Counted from the first letter of the stretch, positions 8,830 to 17,622 are shown. The stretch: DNA of 30,637 nucleotides from DATKZH01 sp035528065 (GCA_035528065.1 DATKZH010000655.1:1-30637), one strand, 5' to 3'. Made by a program: numbers and translations. The notes: generated by a model not told the origin, from the sequence alone.

Positions 8830-10353
8830 TCAATACGCTTTGGCGAACAACACCCGCCGGGGGCTGGGTTTGCCCGTGAAGGGGCACGTGCCCTCTTCCT
8901 CCTCCGCGTCCGACGGGATGCAGCGGATCGTCACTTGCAGGTCCTGCTTGACTTGCCCCTCCACCTCCGGGTCGCCGCTCCAATGACACAGGGCGAACCC
9001 GCCGTGGATTTCCGGCTTCTCGCGATTTTCGGGCGTGAAGAAGTCGTAGAAGTCCTCCTTGGTGTCGATCCGCACCGTGTGCTGACGCCGAAACGCCCGG
9101 GCACGCTCCAACATCGCGTCCTGGATCTCGTCAAGCTGCTTGGGCAACGTCTGGACGAACTGGCTCCGGGCAACGCTTTCGCGCTGCTTGTGAGGACGGT
9201 CGCGGCGCCCGGCGTACACGGCGTCCTGGGCGATGTCGCGGGGCCCAATCTCCAAGCGAATGGGCACGCCGTTCTTGATCCACGACCAGACTTTCTCCCC
9301 GCCGCGGAGGTCCCGGGCGTCGAGTTCCACCCGCACCGGCTGCCCATAGTACGTCATGCTGCGGAGCTCGGTGGCCAGCTTCTCGCAGTAGTCCATCACC
9401 GAGGCTCGCGTCTGGTCCTTGTGAATCACGGGAAGGATCGCCACGTGGGCCGGGGCCACGCGCGGGGGCAGGACCAATCCGTCGTCGTCGCCGTGCGTCA
9501 TCACCAGGCCGCCGATCAGACGCGTAGAGACGCCCCACGACGTGGTCCAGGCGAAGACCTCCTGGCCGTTTGCGTCGAGGAACTTGATCTGGGAGGCCTT
9601 GGCGAAATTCTGGCCCAGGAAATGCGACGTGCCCGCCTGAAGCGCCTTCCGGTCCTGCATCATGGCCTCGATGGCAAAGGTCGAGACCGCGCCGGGAAAA
9701 CGCTCGCTTTCCGTCTTCTCGCCCTTGATGACCGGCATCGCCATGCAGTTCTCGGCGAAGTCGGCGTAGAGGTCGAGGATGCTCATCGTTTCCCGCCGGG
9801 CCTCCTCCGGCGTGGCATGGGCCGTGTGTCCTTCCTGCCACAGGAACTCGGTGGTCCGCAGAAACAGCCGGGTCCGCATCTCCCATCGCACGACGTTGGC
9901 CCACTGGTTGATCAGAAGCGGCAGGTCGCGGTACGACTGGACCCACCTGGCGAACATCTCCCCGATGATCGTCTCCGAGGTGGGACGCACGACCAACGGC
10001 TCCTCCAGCCGCCCCACCGGGACGAGGGTGCCGTCCTCCGACGCCTCCAGCCGGTGGTGCGTCACCACCGCGCACTCCTTGGCAAAGCCCTCGACGTGTT
10101 CTGCCTCCTTGGCAAGAAAGCTCAACGGGATAAACAGGGGGAAATAGGCGTTTCGGTGGCCCGTCTCCCTGAATCGCTCGTCCAAGATCCGCTGAAAGTT
10201 CTCCCAAATGCTGTACCCCCACGGCTTGATGACCATACAGCCCCGCACGGGGGAGTTTTCGGCCAAGTCGGCCGCCCGGATCACTTGCAGGTACCATTCC
10301 GGGTAGTCTTCGCTACGGGTGGGGGAGATTGCGGTTTCGTTCGCCTTTGACAT
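8830..10353 (-). CDS. proS: Prolyl-tRNA synthetase, eukaryote/archaeal type
   Basis: A 507-residue class II synthetase charging tRNA-Pro. It is of the short type without the bacterial editing insertion: motif 2 (RWEMRTRLFLRTTEFLWQEG) and motif 3 (GGLVMTHGDDDGLVLPPR) are separated as in the archaeal/eukaryotic form. The C-terminal zinc-domain region is present, with cysteines in ALCHW, TIRCIPS and GTCPFTGKP, and the protein ends in the conserved tyrosine (LFAKAY). The substrate-pocket stretch VRPTSETIIG is visible. The anticodon-binding domain follows motif 3 (APAHVAILPVI, then RVELDARD). No good Shine-Dalgarno precedes the ATG, so the message may be weakly initiated or leaderless. This ProRS class is known in several bacterial phyla including planctomycetes. 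Confidence 0.95.
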   Translation of the reverse strand: MSKANETAISPTRSEDYPEWYLQVIRAADLAENSPVRGCMVIKPWGYSIWENFQRILDERFRETGHRNAYFPLFIPLSFLAKEAEHVEGFAKECAVVTHHRLEASEDGTLVPVGRLEEPLVVRPTSETIIGEMFARWVQSYRDLPLLINQWANVVRWEMRTRLFLRTTEFLWQEGHTAHATPEEARRETMSILDLYADFAENCMAMPVIKGEKTESERFPGAVSTFAIEAMMQDRKALQAGTSHFLGQNFAKASQIKFLDANGQEVFAWTTSWGVSTRLIGGLVMTHGDDDGLVLPPRVAPAHVAILPVIHKDQTRASVMDYCEKLATELRSMTYYGQPVRVELDARDLRGGEKVWSWIKNGVPIRLEIGPRDIAQDAVYAGRRDRPHKQRESVARSQFVQTLPKQLDEIQDAMLERARAFRRQHTVRIDTKEDFYDFFTPENREKPEIHGGFALCHWSGDPEVEGQVKQDLQVTIRCIPSDAEEEEGTCPFTGKPSPRRVLFAKAY

Positions 10354-10546
10354 GGATTACAAGTCATCAAAAGGATTGAGGCTGGTTGCGATATGGCTTC
10401 AAGACACTGACAGTAGCCCAACCCGCCCTCCGAGGCAAGGTCCAAGCGCCGTCGGCCGGCGGCCGCCGATCAATGGCTGCCCGGCATGGCGCCCTTGATG
10501 TCACATCTCAGGTGGGGCATCGCACGCCATCAACCGGGGGGCACGA

Positions 10547-12073
10547 TCACGAGCCACCCGGCTGCCCAGCCGACTCGACCTTGCCGTCGGGGAAGATCCA
10601 CCAGTTCCGGCCCCTCGGCCCAAAGGGGAGCTGGACGGGGCGGTCATAGATGGTCAGCGTCTCGGTGACCGAGCGTCCGCCGTGGAACGAGACGGTTCGC
10701 ACAAGCGCCTTGTCCGCCGCCACCATGCCCGACCACGTAGCCGTCTGCGGTCCCAACTCACTCCGCCGGCCCGGCACGGCGAACGTGATGGGCCGGGCAC
10801 GACGCAAGAAGCAGTGGAACGGAAGCATCTCCTGGAATCCCTCCTGCACGCCCTTGACGTCATAGACGAACTGCCCCATGGCCGCGTATTCGGGATAGGG
10901 ATAGTCGGCGGGAAACGCGTCGGGGGTGTCCATCCAGATCGCAAAGGTCTCGGCCCCTCGCAACATCATGTGGCAGGCCATCTCCTTCATCACCCAAGGC
11001 TCGGGCAGTCTTCGACCGCGCATCACGAAGTCCAGATACTTCCCGCCGAGCCACACGTGGACCCAGGGAATCAGCAGTTCGCCCTCCCGCAACACCGAAG
11101 CTGCCGGGGAGAACCCTTCCAAGCAGCAGTAGAATGCATTCCAGTTCATCTTGTCCTGGTCCCTGCCGGCACCGCCCCAACCCGCATTCATGTACACCCG
11201 CGGCATGGCCACGTTCATGCCGCTCTGTTCGTAGCCGTAAGCGGGCCAGCGCCCTTCGGGACGCGGCAGACGATGGATGGGCCACGCATAGAAGTTGCCG
11301 ATGGGGACGCCGGGGTAGATTCGTCGGGCGGGGTCGCAGAGCATTCTGCGAATCGCCAATGCTCGTGATTGATCAACGGCCGACGAATAGCCGTCCAGGG
11401 TAGACAGGGCCTCGTCGGTGAACGTCTCCACGCAGCGTGGGCACTTCCGTGCCATCGCCGCTTGTCTCTGAACCGCCCCCTCCAGGTCGCCGGCATTGCG
11501 CAGGCAGGCACCGGATTCGAAATCCACGACGAGCAAGTCCACGTCAATCCCTTCCCGGTTGAGAAGGGCCAAAACCTCACGTGTTTGGGCTGCACCGCTC
11601 TCGAGCTTGCGTCCGTCTCGCATCGCCGCGGGGCAGGGAAACTCCTCACTTGCCTCGGCGGGCGGCTGGTGCGGGCTCTTGTATCGGCCCTTGCGGTCCG
11701 AAACGAAGTGAATCTGAAGCCATCCCTGAGGCAGAATACAGACCGGGTAGCCACGGCTCTGGCGGTACTTGAGGACGGAAACGTACTTCCCGGCCATGGA
11801 AGCGTTGCCAAGGGGATTGCAGAGAGGTGAAATGCCTCGATCCATGAGAAGCTGCTGCACTTCTGCGACCCGCCCGTCCTCCAGGCCGGTTGGGAAATCC
11901 CAACTCTGCCAGGTCAGAATCGGCAACCGGTCACCCAGCGGATGCTCCAGGGGCGGGATGTGCTTGCGGATTCCGTCCAGCACGTCCGTCCGGGCCGGTT
12001 CCGCGTGAGAATCCTGGCTTGCGATGACGGCAATCGACAGCAAGAGAAATAAACGCATTGCGTGGTCCTTCAT
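10547..12073 (-). CDS. Secreted protein of unknown function, last gene of a four-gene group
   Basis: About 508 residues. Two starts are plausible: 12073 (MKDHAMRLF, with GAAAGGACC about 8 nt upstream) and 12058 (MRLFLLLSIAV, with GAAGGA at a good distance). Either gives a signal peptide ending near SHAEPAR. The mature part is rich in aromatic residues and has stretches such as LPILTWQSWDFP, LLVVDFESG, GYEQSGMNVAMPRVYMNAGW and HVWLGGKY, which resemble the strand-acid pattern of TIM-barrel glycoside hydrolases. I cannot name a family or catalytic pair. Paired cysteines (KCPRC, YCCLEG) may form disulfides. It follows the NapH/G-like gene by 98 bp on the same strand. A role on extracellular carbohydrate would fit the sialidase-like gene upstream, but that is inference. 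Confidence 0.7.
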   Translation of the reverse strand: MKDHAMRLFLLLSIAVIASQDSHAEPARTDVLDGIRKHIPPLEHPLGDRLPILTWQSWDFPTGLEDGRVAEVQQLLMDRGISPLCNPLGNASMAGKYVSVLKYRQSRGYPVCILPQGWLQIHFVSDRKGRYKSPHQPPAEASEEFPCPAAMRDGRKLESGAAQTREVLALLNREGIDVDLLVVDFESGACLRNAGDLEGAVQRQAAMARKCPRCVETFTDEALSTLDGYSSAVDQSRALAIRRMLCDPARRIYPGVPIGNFYAWPIHRLPRPEGRWPAYGYEQSGMNVAMPRVYMNAGWGGAGRDQDKMNWNAFYCCLEGFSPAASVLREGELLIPWVHVWLGGKYLDFVMRGRRLPEPWVMKEMACHMMLRGAETFAIWMDTPDAFPADYPYPEYAAMGQFVYDVKGVQEGFQEMLPFHCFLRRARPITFAVPGRRSELGPQTATWSGMVAADKALVRTVSFHGGRSVTETLTIYDRPVQLPFGPRGRNWWIFPDGKVESAGQPGGS

Positions 12074-12171
12074 TCGCCGTGGTCCTTTCAGAATCTCGGG
12101 TTGCGTCCGGCAAGTCGCCCAGAGACTGAGCATCTCCACGCGAGCGCTATGGGAAACGCACGTCCGAGCGA

Positions 12172-13485
12172 TCACGAAAACGGGAGGGAACCGACTTCGA
12201 TCGCCTTGCGAAGCGGGATCGGCTCGCCGGCATGCTCCCGCTCCCACTCGTTCGTGCCCGGGCAGGCGACTTCACACGCGCCGCAGCCGGGGCATTTCTG
12301 GGCATCGACGCGGGGTAGCGCGATGTACTCCTCTTCATTCCATACGATCTCAATCGCCTCGTACGGGCACACTCGGGCACAAATGTCGCACTCCCGGTCC
12401 TCGGCCAGAAGACAGATCGACGCGTCGAGCTTCGCCAGGCCGATCGGCGACTTCTGCTTCTCCTTCAAGGACAACCGGGTAATCGCCCCGCTGGGGCAGA
12501 CCTGCGTGCACGCGTGGCAGTCTTCCCGACAGTAGGCGTCCCGGAAGCGGATCACGGGCGCCAGCACGCCCGCGATGCTCGCACCGGCCCCGTCCGGCTC
12601 GATGATCCCCGCGGGGCACGCCCGGATGCAGTTGCCGCAGCGGATGCACAGGCCGGTGAATTGCCGCCGGTCAATCGAGCCCGGCGGGCGGAGCGGCTTG
12701 CGCCCGTCGGGCGAAGACCGGTTCGACCAATCGAGCGCCCATCGGGCCCCCAAGCCTGCGCATAACGCCCCGAAAGCGGCGGAAAGGACGGACCGCCGCG
12801 CGAGCAAAAAACTGTCAGGAGCCTTTTTGGGCTCGGGGGCCTGCCTATCGCCCGACTCTTTCCCCCGGGGACGAAATAGATTCCTGATACCTTTGATGGC
12901 CAGCAACTCCTGGGTCGCCCCGAGGGGACAGATGCGTAGACACCACGCGCCGGGCAGTAACGCGCTGATGACCAGGATCACCGCCAGGGCAACGGCGGAG
13001 GCTTGCCCCGCCACACTGAAGGGTACATGCCCGAGCGTAAAAATGCCCTGGAAGATCGCCAGCGGGTCCATCCAGAGGAGGACGGGATAGCCGAAGCACG
13101 CGCCTCCCAGCGTCAGCAGGACGATCCACGTCCCGATCCGCGGCAGCTTCCCGGCGGCGGACCTGCCGCGGCGCCCGAGCCGGCTTGCCTGCTCCGTCAT
13201 CAGGCCGACCGGGCAGAGGTAGCGGCAGAACCAGCGTCGGCGCACCAGCACGATCAGCAAGATGGGCAGGCCGACGAGCGTCGCCAGGCCGACCGTCCGC
13301 GCGGCGACCGCCGAACCGATCAAGACGTACGGACTCAGCGACGGCAGCACCAGCGGGGTCCACGGCCAGGGAAGCACGCCCACCGCGAGGATCACGCCCG
13401 CCGCCAGGGCCCCGCACCGCACGAGCAGGCGCAGCCGCGGACGTTTCCGGCGTTCCAGCGGCGCTTCGCTTACCGAGGGATCCAC
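12172..13485 (-). CDS. NapH-NapG-like fused polyferredoxin membrane protein
   Basis: A 437-residue protein. The start is the GTG at 13485, with AAGGAGGAG about 6 nt upstream; the longer frame would overlap the next gene. The N-terminal half has four membrane helices (about 20-42, 62-82, 117-137, 160-180) and two CxxxCP motifs (C87/C91 and C182/C186), the hallmark of the NapH/CcoG/NosR ferredoxin family. An ARRSVLSAAFGALCAG segment (Arg230-Arg231) resembles an internal twin-arginine motif plus a fifth hydrophobic segment. The C-terminal half is a NapG-like ferredoxin with four cysteine clusters: C280/283/286/290, C319/323/326/330, C358/366/369/373 and C398/401/404/408. NapH and NapG are normally separate quinol-oxidising partners of periplasmic nitrate reductase; here they appear joined. 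No nitrate reductase or other obvious electron acceptor is nearby, so its partner is unknown. Confidence 0.85.
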   Translation of the reverse strand: MDPSVSEAPLERRKRPRLRLLVRCGALAAGVILAVGVLPWPWTPLVLPSLSPYVLIGSAVAARTVGLATLVGLPILLIVLVRRRWFCRYLCPVGLMTEQASRLGRRGRSAAGKLPRIGTWIVLLTLGGACFGYPVLLWMDPLAIFQGIFTLGHVPFSVAGQASAVALAVILVISALLPGAWCLRICPLGATQELLAIKGIRNLFRPRGKESGDRQAPEPKKAPDSFLLARRSVLSAAFGALCAGLGARWALDWSNRSSPDGRKPLRPPGSIDRRQFTGLCIRCGNCIRACPAGIIEPDGAGASIAGVLAPVIRFRDAYCREDCHACTQVCPSGAITRLSLKEKQKSPIGLAKLDASICLLAEDRECDICARVCPYEAIEIVWNEEEYIALPRVDAQKCPGCGACEVACPGTNEWEREHAGEPIPLRKAIEVGSLPFS

Positions 13486-13544
13486 TCGACACTCCTCCTT
13501 GCCCCTCTCAGGCTGAGGTTTCGCGCACTTCTTGTGCGGCGGTT

Positions 13545-14543
13545 CTACAGCTTTACCTTCGCCAGGTAGATGCACGTCTTTTCTTCATGGGACGAGTAGT
13601 AGCTGATCCAGAGGAGGCCTTCGTGGAAGACCATGCCGGCGTAGCTCGTGTCGCCGCCGGAGGGCAGTGCGAGCAGCTCGGTGAGGGTTCCGGCCGTTGG
13701 ATCGAGCTGAGACAACGAGGTCCTTTGCCGGGGTTCGTAGAGTCGTGTGGCGGCGATGATTCGTCCGTCGGGCAAGCGGATGATGTTCGGGCCGCCGATT
13801 CGTACGCCGAGGTCCGTCCATGTCCACTCGGTGTAGGGTGGCTTCGACTTGCCCAGGAAGGCCGCCTTGGTGCCCGTCTCGTGCCGGATCAGGCACAGGG
13901 CTGAGCCGTCTTCGAGAAACAGGATTCTGTCTTCGCCGACGCCGTTGGCCACGTTCACCTGCTCGACGAGCGGCCGGTAATGGAGCCCGTCGGGGCTGGT
14001 GTAGAAGCGGAGGATTCGTTGGGTGCGGTCGCGGTCCGTACGGTAGCCCATGCTGTAGGCGGCCCCGCGGTGCCAGTGGACCCGCCAGAGCCAGAAGCCG
14101 GGATCGCCGATCACCGTGCCCTCGCTCCAGGTCTTTCCCCGGTCGTCGGACAGCCAGACCATCGAATGGTAGCGAATCTCCTCGTCGGCCCGCATGGCGG
14201 CGCCGTTGAGCATGAAGCGGCCGTCCGGCGTGACCGAGAGCTTGGCGTCGCGAAGGTCGGCGTCGGGGTGGGGCACCCGTGCGAGCGATTCCCACGTCTC
14301 GCCGTCCTCGGAGGTGATCACCCGCAAGGCACCGTCGGGCGAAACGTGCCTGGTGCCTTCGCGGAACACGCAGTACCACCGGCCTTCGTGTCGCAGCAGG
14401 TCGGTGAACGCGTTGTGCGGGGCCCTGTCCCAGATTCGACGGACCTCGACGAGGGTGGGCCCGGGCTCAACTTCGTCGGCGCCCGGGAGGTTCGAACACG
14501 TCCAGATAACCAGCCCGATCGAGAGAGCTGCTCTTGTCTTCAT
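13545..14543 (-). CDS. Exported sialidase-like (BNR/Asp-box) beta-propeller protein
   Basis: 332 residues from the ATG at 14543, which has GAGG about 8 nt upstream; the longer open frame runs through a tandem repeat and is not used. The signal peptide starts MKTRAALSIGLVIW. Asp-box motifs are visible: SDDRGKTW (canonical), SEDGETW and a weaker SPDGLHY. An early arginine-containing FREGTRHVSPDG fits the first blade of sialidase-like folds. This matches the exo-alpha-sialidase superfamily that is abundant in planctomycetes, but the full arginine triad and catalytic Tyr/Glu were not confirmed, so substrate and activity are open. The gap to the NapH/G-like gene is 59 bp and to the carboxypeptidase 99 bp, consistent with one operon. 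Confidence 0.8.
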   Translation of the reverse strand: MKTRAALSIGLVIWTCSNLPGADEVEPGPTLVEVRRIWDRAPHNAFTDLLRHEGRWYCVFREGTRHVSPDGALRVITSEDGETWESLARVPHPDADLRDAKLSVTPDGRFMLNGAAMRADEEIRYHSMVWLSDDRGKTWSEGTVIGDPGFWLWRVHWHRGAAYSMGYRTDRDRTQRILRFYTSPDGLHYRPLVEQVNVANGVGEDRILFLEDGSALCLIRHETGTKAAFLGKSKPPYTEWTWTDLGVRIGGPNIIRLPDGRIIAATRLYEPRQRTSLSQLDPTAGTLTELLALPSGGDTSYAGMVFHEGLLWISYYSSHEEKTCIYLAKVKL

Positions 14544-14557
14544 GGAGGATCCTCGGT

Positions 14558-14591
14558 GAGTTGTCGAGTGGCAAGAGTTGTCGAGTGGAAG
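14558..14591. repeat. 17-bp tandem repeat, two copies, in the sialidase-like gene leader
   Basis: GAGTTGTCGAGTGGCAA (14558-14574) is followed at once by GAGTTGTCGAGTGGAAG (14575-14591). It lies 15-48 bp upstream of the start at 14543, inside the 99-bp gap to the carboxypeptidase gene. Confidence 0.8.
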
Positions 14592-14642
14592 GCGATTCCC
14601 GAAGCGTGAGGTCGAGGGCAAACACAGCGGCTCGGAGCACGT

Positions 14643-16109
14643 TCACTCGCCCGGTCCTTCCTTGCGAGCGTCGTCCGCCAGGGCGTCAGCAATCGCGGTG
14701 AGCAGAGCGACGACGGCACGAGCGTGGCGATCCTGGAATTCTTTCAGGTCCTCCGACGTGGCCATATCAACGGCGGATCTCGCACAAGCCGCCGAACTGT
14801 CGCCCTCGACGTCGAACGCCGGTGCGCCGAACTGCGTGTAGATCCAGGCGGGCAGACTGCCGCCCGTGCAGCCGGCAACCGCGGCGACCGGTTTCTTCTC
14901 GACGTCCTCCGGCGCCATCGCGGCCCGGTACACCCGGTTGAGTTGCTGGCAGCGGGCGACGTACGCCGAGTCCGTCGCGGCCATCTTCGGGTAGAGGAAC
15001 ACGGACCCGGTGATGGAGGCCACGTGGTGATAGGAGAGAACCGCCGCGGGCTTCAACCCTTCAACGAGGCGCACGACCGCCATGGTCTCGGGCTCCGAGG
15101 CAGGCGACGCGCCGCGGTAAGTCATGCCATCCGGGTCCGTGGTGACAAAGCCGTAGCTGTGGTCCACCGTCTCCCAACCACCCGCGAAGTTGCGGTTCAG
15201 ATCGACGCCATTGCTGTTGGTCCGCAGATACGGCGGGTAGCCGCGAACCAGACGTTCGCGCCCATCCGCGTTGACCCGCGGGAGGATGGCTAGGCCGACC
15301 TTCTCGACCAACTCCCGGTGTTCTCGGACCACTTTTTCGAAGGCTGGAATGATCAACTCGGCACCGGACTCCCCTGCGTGAATCGAGCCGACCAAGACCA
15401 GCGTCCGGTCGCGACGTCCGGCCAGCACGGCCCGAAGACGGCGGCCGTGCACCGTATCGCCGACCTCTCGCGTCTCGACCACACCGGGATACTCGGCTGC
15501 CAGTGCCTCCAAACGTCGCTCCGTCTCGTCCCACGACCACCAGACGCGAGGGTCGCGTACCCTCACGGCAGCGGCCCCCGTCGGCAGCTCGGCACGGTCC
15601 GTCCCAACCCAGTAGGCGTACGTCTGCCCGTGGGTCACCGCCTTGTCGGTGAAAACGTATTTGCGGTTGTTCAACGCGGGAATGACCCCTTCAAAGATGA
15701 TGCGGGCGTCCTGCCACGAAAGGCCGTCGAAAAACTCGTCGTAGTCCCTGCCGAGGCGAAAACCGGGTAGCTCGGCCCGCCGGATTCGCAGGCTGACCGA
15801 GTCGGCCTTCTCCTTCCGGGTGGCCTCGAAGAACGGGGTGCTCTTGAAGCAGGTGAGCCCGACCTGGCCGTCCGACGCGGTGGCCGTGAGAAACGCGATT
15901 GGCTTGTGCTCTTGTTGCACCGCACTCGAATTGGCGTCGTCGGACTTCGCCGCGGCCTCTTCCGTCGCCACCGCTTTGTCGCCCGCGCGGGATATGCCGG
16001 AGACACTCGTGGCACTCTGCCGGCCGGATACCGTGAGGGCACCGAACAGAACGACGCCCGCCGCGACGATGCCGCCAACAAGCTCCTTCCGATTCCGTCT
16101 AGCGTTCAC
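14643..16109 (-). CDS. Exported M14-family zinc carboxypeptidase
   Basis: A 488-residue protein with an N-terminal hydrophobic segment (about residues 11-29, GGIVAAGVVLFGALTVSG) that may be a signal peptide or anchor. After a low-complexity stretch and a fibronectin-like region (about 70-185, ending near TDRAELPTGAAAVRVRDP), the M14 peptidase domain begins near 190. Zinc ligands are His244 and Glu247 (SIHAGES) and probably His361 (LSYHH). RTNSNGVDLNRNF carries the usual substrate-binding Asn-Arg. Glu435 in FDVEGD fits the catalytic glutamate. It would remove C-terminal residues from peptides, or act on peptidoglycan-like peptides, outside the cytoplasm. It is the first gene of the four-gene minus-strand group ending at 10547. 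Confidence 0.88.
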   Translation of the reverse strand: MNARRNRKELVGGIVAAGVVLFGALTVSGRQSATSVSGISRAGDKAVATEEAAAKSDDANSSAVQQEHKPIAFLTATASDGQVGLTCFKSTPFFEATRKEKADSVSLRIRRAELPGFRLGRDYDEFFDGLSWQDARIIFEGVIPALNNRKYVFTDKAVTHGQTYAYWVGTDRAELPTGAAAVRVRDPRVWWSWDETERRLEALAAEYPGVVETREVGDTVHGRRLRAVLAGRRDRTLVLVGSIHAGESGAELIIPAFEKVVREHRELVEKVGLAILPRVNADGRERLVRGYPPYLRTNSNGVDLNRNFAGGWETVDHSYGFVTTDPDGMTYRGASPASEPETMAVVRLVEGLKPAAVLSYHHVASITGSVFLYPKMAATDSAYVARCQQLNRVYRAAMAPEDVEKKPVAAVAGCTGGSLPAWIYTQFGAPAFDVEGDSSAACARSAVDMATSEDLKEFQDRHARAVVALLTAIADALADDARKEGPGE

Positions 16110-16174
16110 TGCGAAACCTCGGGGCAGAGGATCTCCTCGCGGCCGTTGGCCCCCGGGGCCCGCGACCGCGAGGG

Positions 16175-16223
16175 GGTGGGCGGACCTCCGGTCGGGCTAC
16201 GCCCTCCTTCCGTTCCGCCCACC
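16175..16223. repeat. REP-like palindrome between oxidoreductase and carboxypeptidase genes
   Basis: GGTGGGCGGA (16175-16184) and TCCGCCCACC (16214-16223) are perfect 10-bp inverted arms around a 29-nt loop. It lies about 150 bp past the stop of the Gfo/Idh gene and 66 bp before the carboxypeptidase start. The loop, read on the minus strand, includes CGACCGGAGGTC, which also occurs in the tandem repeat at 30208. Confidence 0.6.
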
Positions 16224-16371
16224 ACCTTGACTTCCAAACCGGACAGCCTTGTCTCTCCCAGCAGTCCTTACCTCCTTGCCCTCTACTCTAACGGATCAGG
16301 ACGCCTCCGCCGACCGCTACCAGTACGGCCTCCGAACAGCCTGGGCCGTTGGGGCCTCTGATCGCTGCGCC

Positions 16372-17550
16372 TCAGAACGTCCGCACTTCCACGGCCGCCC
16401 CTTGCCGGTCGGCGGAGAGATAGGCGCTGTAGATGGTGGAGATCGAGTCGGCGGCCAATGGGAGATCGCTCTCGGGCTCTTCGCCGTAAGCGATGGTGCG
16501 GTAGAACGCCTCCATCTCCTGGGGGTAGCCGGTGACCCAGTCTTCGTCGGGCGAGGTGCAGGTCCAGCCCTGCTTGGTGCCGATCTTCTCGACGGTGTAG
16601 ACGTCCCGGAAGTACTCCTCCTTGGGGTTGTAGGTCTCCATCGCCGTATTGGGATTGATGTTGCAGATCGTGCGATGGTTGTTGGCGCAGACCTCCAGCC
16701 AGTTGTGGATCCCGCCCAGGACGACGTCCGAGGTGACCAGCGTGGCGAGCGTGCCGTCCTCGAACTCGACGTGGATCATGGCGAAATCGTCGATGTCGTA
16801 GTAGTCGCAGCGGATGTGGCCCTCGTCGCGGAAGCCGGGGAGCCGGGTGATGGCGTGGGCCCGGGCGGAGACGCTCTTGGGCCGGATCGGCTTGCCGTCG
16901 CGCACGCGGCCCTCCACGCGCTTCAGGTACAACGCGGCCGAGAGCGGGTGGCAGCCTTTGCCGATCAGCACGCCGCCGCCGCAACGGGCGGAGTACGCGT
17001 AGTCGACCGAGTGGGACCCGCTGTGGGCCTCCTCGCCGTGGATCCAGAGGATCTGACCGCCCGTCTTCTCCAGGATTTCCCGCTCCTTTTGGACCGACGG
17101 GGTATACACCCAATTCTCGGCGTAAAGCAGCCGGCCCTTGCTCTTGCGCTCGGCTTCCATCACCTGACGGACGTTGGCCAGGGCCGAATCGAGCGCGACC
17201 TGCTTGTCGGCGCGGTCCCAGTGGAAGTCGGGCGAGCCGTCGCCGAAATAGCCGGTCAGTGGCTTCTCGCAGACGGCGAACTTGTCGCGTTCCAGCGCCG
17301 CGATGGATACCGGCACGTGCGAGACGGGCGGCACGCAGACGTGGATCACGTCGACCTCGTCGATCAGGGGCTCCAGCCGGTCGAAGAAGCGGATGCCCCG
17401 CGCCTCGGCGTACGCCTTGCCCCCCTCCTGGTCGATGGTGTGGACGCCGATCACCTCGACGTTCGTCCCGTAGACCTTCGTGATGGCTTCATAGTGAAAC
17501 GTGGCCGAAAAGCCGGAACCGACGATTCCGGTGCGGACGGTCTTTTTCAT
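16372..17550 (-). CDS. Gfo/Idh/MocA-family NAD(P)-dependent oxidoreductase
   Basis: 392 residues from the ATG at 17550, with GAAAGGA about 9 nt upstream. The N-terminal Rossmann fold starts at once (TGIVGSGFSATFHYEAI, a GxGxxx dinucleotide loop). The family CEKPL motif (FAVCEKPLTGYF) supplies the catalytic lysine. The C-terminal alpha/beta domain carries the conserved histidine-containing region (EEAHSGSHSVDYA). Members oxidise or reduce sugars, inositols and related polyols. The substrate cannot be read from sequence; planctomycetes carry dozens of these. No export signal is seen. A candidate promoter lies just upstream (17623-17650), so it may be expressed apart from the upstream genes. Confidence 0.92.
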   Translation of the reverse strand: MKKTVRTGIVGSGFSATFHYEAITKVYGTNVEVIGVHTIDQEGGKAYAEARGIRFFDRLEPLIDEVDVIHVCVPPVSHVPVSIAALERDKFAVCEKPLTGYFGDGSPDFHWDRADKQVALDSALANVRQVMEAERKSKGRLLYAENWVYTPSVQKEREILEKTGGQILWIHGEEAHSGSHSVDYAYSARCGGGVLIGKGCHPLSAALYLKRVEGRVRDGKPIRPKSVSARAHAITRLPGFRDEGHIRCDYYDIDDFAMIHVEFEDGTLATLVTSDVVLGGIHNWLEVCANNHRTICNINPNTAMETYNPKEEYFRDVYTVEKIGTKQGWTCTSPDEDWVTGYPQEMEAFYRTIAYGEEPESDLPLAADSISTIYSAYLSADRQGAAVEVRTF

Positions 17551-17622
17551 GGCGTGCAATTCCTTTCGGTCGGACGGTGGCGAGACTGGCGAATGGGGAG
17601 GCGTTTTGCCGGCCAGCCACTC

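Noticed and set aside
6653..8989. 778-codon minus-strand frame opposite prc
   Set aside because: Antisense to a gene with all Prc motifs; the frame is an effect of high GC and codon bias.
10534..10561. Hairpin CCGGGGGGC/GCCACCCGG as terminator of the unknown secreted gene
   Set aside because: It overlaps the coding end, has a central mismatch and no T-run; too weak to list.
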